The notes beneath the pieces are model-generated. The model ran no database searches and was not told the DNA's origin. It worked only from the letters and a program-made list of their open reading frames with translations. The position numbers and the translations under genes were made by a program. Source: Callorhinus ursinus (taxonomy: Eukaryota; Chordata; Mammalia; Carnivora; Otariidae). From it: DNA of 64,000 nt. Where the stretch lies: contig NW_020312867.1 of NCBI RefSeq assembly GCF_003265705.1, positions 1,993,615 to 2,057,614 on the forward strand, read 5' to 3'. This document shows, piece after piece, positions 62,023 to 64,000 of this stretch. How positions within the stretch are numbered: position 1 is the stretch's first letter; each line of letters opens with the position of its first letter.

Positions 62023-62374
62023 TGTTGCCTTTTTTGAAGCAGGCTCCATGCTTGAACTCGAACTCATGACCCTGAGATCAAGACCTGGGCTGAGGGGGCA
62101 CCTGGGTGGCTCAGCCAGTTGAGCATCTGACTCTTGGTTTTGGCTCAGGTTATGATCTCAGGGTTGTGAGATCAGGCCCTGTGTCACGCTCTGCATTCAG
62201 TGTGGAGTTTCCCTGAGATTCTTTCCCTCTCCCTTACCCCGTCCCTTCCCCTGCTCACACGTGCGCTCTCTCTCTCCCTCTCCCTCTCTTAAATAAATAA
62301 AATCTTAAAAAAAAAAAAGACCTGAGCTGAGACCAAGAGTCAGACACAACCAACTGAGCCACCCAGGCACCCCA
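62023..62374 (-). mobile_element. Older CAN-SINE split by the nested copy
   Basis: The two halves, about 62023-62094 and 62318-62374, read on the minus strand as one SINE from GGGGTGCCTGGGTGGCTCAG through CTGACTCTTGGTCTCAGC to GGAGCCTGCTTC and a short A/CAA-type tail. Its expected target-site duplication is not visible: the 66-bp exon duplicate begins directly at the tail. Confidence 0.9.
62095..62317 (+). mobile_element. CAN-SINE nested in an older opposite-strand SINE
   Basis: It runs from GGGGGCACCTGGGTGGCTCA to an A-tail, with an AGACCTGGGCTGAG target-site duplication (one mismatch) at 62081-62094 and 62318-62331. The duplicated bases belong to the interrupted minus-strand SINE. Confidence 0.96.
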
Positions 62375-62379
62375 GCAGT

Positions 62380-62580
62380 GGTTTAACAGACTCTGGAGTC
62401 AGACTGCCTGGGTCTGAACCTGATTTAGTCACTTACTTCACTCCTCCATGCCTCAATTTCTCATCTGTAAATAAGATCATAAAGTTCCTATCTCACAGGT
62501 CTACTGTAAAGAGTAAATGAATAAATAAAGCACTTAAGAAAAATGCCTGGCCTATAAAAAGCACTACACGTTTGCTCTCA
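62380..62580 (+). mobile_element. MIR, nearly full length
   Basis: GACTCTGGAGTCAGACTGCC, TCACTTACTTCACTCCTCCA and TGCCTGGCCTATAAAAAGCA appear in full MIR order, directly beside the split SINE. Confidence 0.88.
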
Positions 62581-62919
62581 TTTCTTCTCCTGCCACTGCT
62601 GTTACTATTATGTCGATCTTCCCTTCTAGAATGTACGCTTCTTAAAGATAGAAATTATATCTTTTGTCTCTATATATCCACAGATGCCTGCTTAATCAAA
62701 TGGCCTCAATTTAATTTTATATCAGTATGCTTTAATTTAAAAAAAGAAAAGGAACATAAGCAGTGACTCTTGAAGTTACATATGCCTCATTCAGATGCTG
62801 AGGGGCTAGGCAAAAACCACCTCTCCAGAAATCTGGATTCTGCAAGGAAAAAACTCTGGAGACTATAGTTCTTTAAAAACATGCCTGTATTTCAGACAAT
62901 ATCCTTACCACTGTTTTTC

Positions 62920-63960
62920 CCCATTACTATTTTTAATCATAACATTTATATATATTTTTTCTAATTATAAAATACTACTTTCTATAGAAAACTGGGAAAA
63001 GACAAGCTTTCAAAAAATAAACAGAAATCATCCATCCATTATCTCGGTGACCAGAAATAACCACTGATAATATTCTGGTAGGTTTAAGGAGTTTTTCTCA
63101 ACTCATAGCCTACGCCCCCCGCCCCCACAAAAGTAGCCTACATAGTATACAGTTCTATATTCAATTTTTGCCATTGTTGTTAACATAGGCTGAACAATTT
63201 CCCTTATCATTAAGCATTCTTCTACAACAGGAAAAGCCAGTATCGAACACTTGTCACTCCTTCTCCTTCCATGGCAAAATCCCTCACTGAATCCAGTGCC
63301 CTTCCCTGCTGAGCCCAGACATCACTTCAGAATCCTTCTCAATACAGTGTTCCAAGAAGAAACCACCAATCAATCCCAGAGTGGGTGTAGGAGATTAAGC
63401 CTATCTGAAATGTTTATTCTAAATAATACATTTTAAAAAGCTACATCATATTTCCTTGTGTGGATCTATCATTTATTTTACCAATCCCCCTTTGTCATTT
63501 AGATGGTTTCCAAACTTTTCCCTTATAACAAATGACATTACAATGTATGTATTCATAATTATTGTTAGGATAAATTCCCAGGAAGGTGCCCAGTCAGAAA
63601 GTATGCATAACTTAACAGATTTTGCTCTAGCCTGCCAGAAAGGTACCAGCAGTCTATGAAGTGCCTATTTCTCCCACAGCCTCCTCAAAACCAGTATTAT
63701 CTATTTAAAATCTCCTCTAATTTGAGATGAGAAATATAACATTTTTTATTTTGCACTTCTGATATTAAGTTAAAATTCTGTTAATGTTTACTAGTTATTT
63801 GTTTCTCCTTTGACCATTTTTATATCAGGGTGCTCATCTTATTTACTGATTTATAAGCACTCTATATATTAAGGAAATTAATCTCTGCCATATGTTACAA
63901 AAAAAATAAACCAACGAAAAATATTTGCCCTCTAATTTGTACATTGTGCTTTTTAACATA
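62920..63960 (-). mobile_element. Old LINE-1 3'-region fragment
   Basis: The plus strand shows the complement of an L1 3' segment: AGGATAAATTCCCAGGA near 63570, CCTTTGACCATTTTTATATC near 63810, and a terminal TATATATTAAGGAAATTAAT stretch. It is highly degenerate with approximate limits. Confidence 0.7.
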
Positions 63961-64000
63961 AAAGTTTTTAAAAGCCTAAGGAGTTAAATCTTTGCCTTTA

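Overview
This window is intronic and exonic nuclear DNA from a carnivoran mammal. It carries an internal portion of CTNNBL1 (beta-catenin-like protein 1, a spliceosome-associated armadillo-type protein) on the minus strand. Eight consecutive coding exons, 887 nt in total, lie between 61155 and 9133. Each was placed by reading the conserved protein across its splice junctions and checking reading phase. They encode roughly residues 109-403 of the ~563-residue protein. The N-terminal exons lie beyond position 64000 and the C-terminal exons before position 1, so no promoter, start codon, stop codon or polyadenylation signal is visible.

The assignment to Carnivora rests on eleven to twelve tRNA-derived CAN-SINEs, several with clear target-site duplications. 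None has the head seen in young dog SINEs, and the younger copies read like those of bears, pinnipeds or mustelids, so a non-canid caniform is likely. The rest of the intronic DNA is old LINE-1, LINE-2, MIR and hAT-type remnants plus microsatellites. Repeat boundaries and family names are approximate because no repeat library was searched.

Layout in plus coordinates: 1-9132, partial intron after exon H with MIR/L2 pieces, one SINE and a 57-bp duplication; 9133-9314, exon H; 9315-30394, a 21-kb intron with a minus-strand L1, a 120-bp inverted repeat, a long plus-strand L1 complex (16840-23380), SINEs and a 168-bp tandem duplication; 30395-30543, exon G; 32228-32286 and 32523-32595, exons F and E, separated by only 236 nt; 40953-41044, exon D; 43744-43837, exon C; 51309-51406, exon B; 51407-61015, the A-B intron; 61016-61155, exon A; 61156-64000, partial upstream intron.

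The most notable observations are these. (1) The A-B intron has AT-AC ends, a full U12-type 5' splice site and a U12-like branch site 10 nt from the acceptor, so this splicing-factor gene appears to depend on the minor spliceosome. (2) A 66-bp copy of the end of exon A together with its U12 5' splice site sits 957 bp away in the preceding intron with one mismatch. (3) A 120-bp inverted repeat with one mismatch interrupts an old L1. (4) A 57-bp direct duplication 949 bp apart also has one mismatch. The last three look like recent short-range templated insertions, or possibly assembly artefacts. I found no second protein-coding gene, structural RNA gene, CRISPR array or CpG island.
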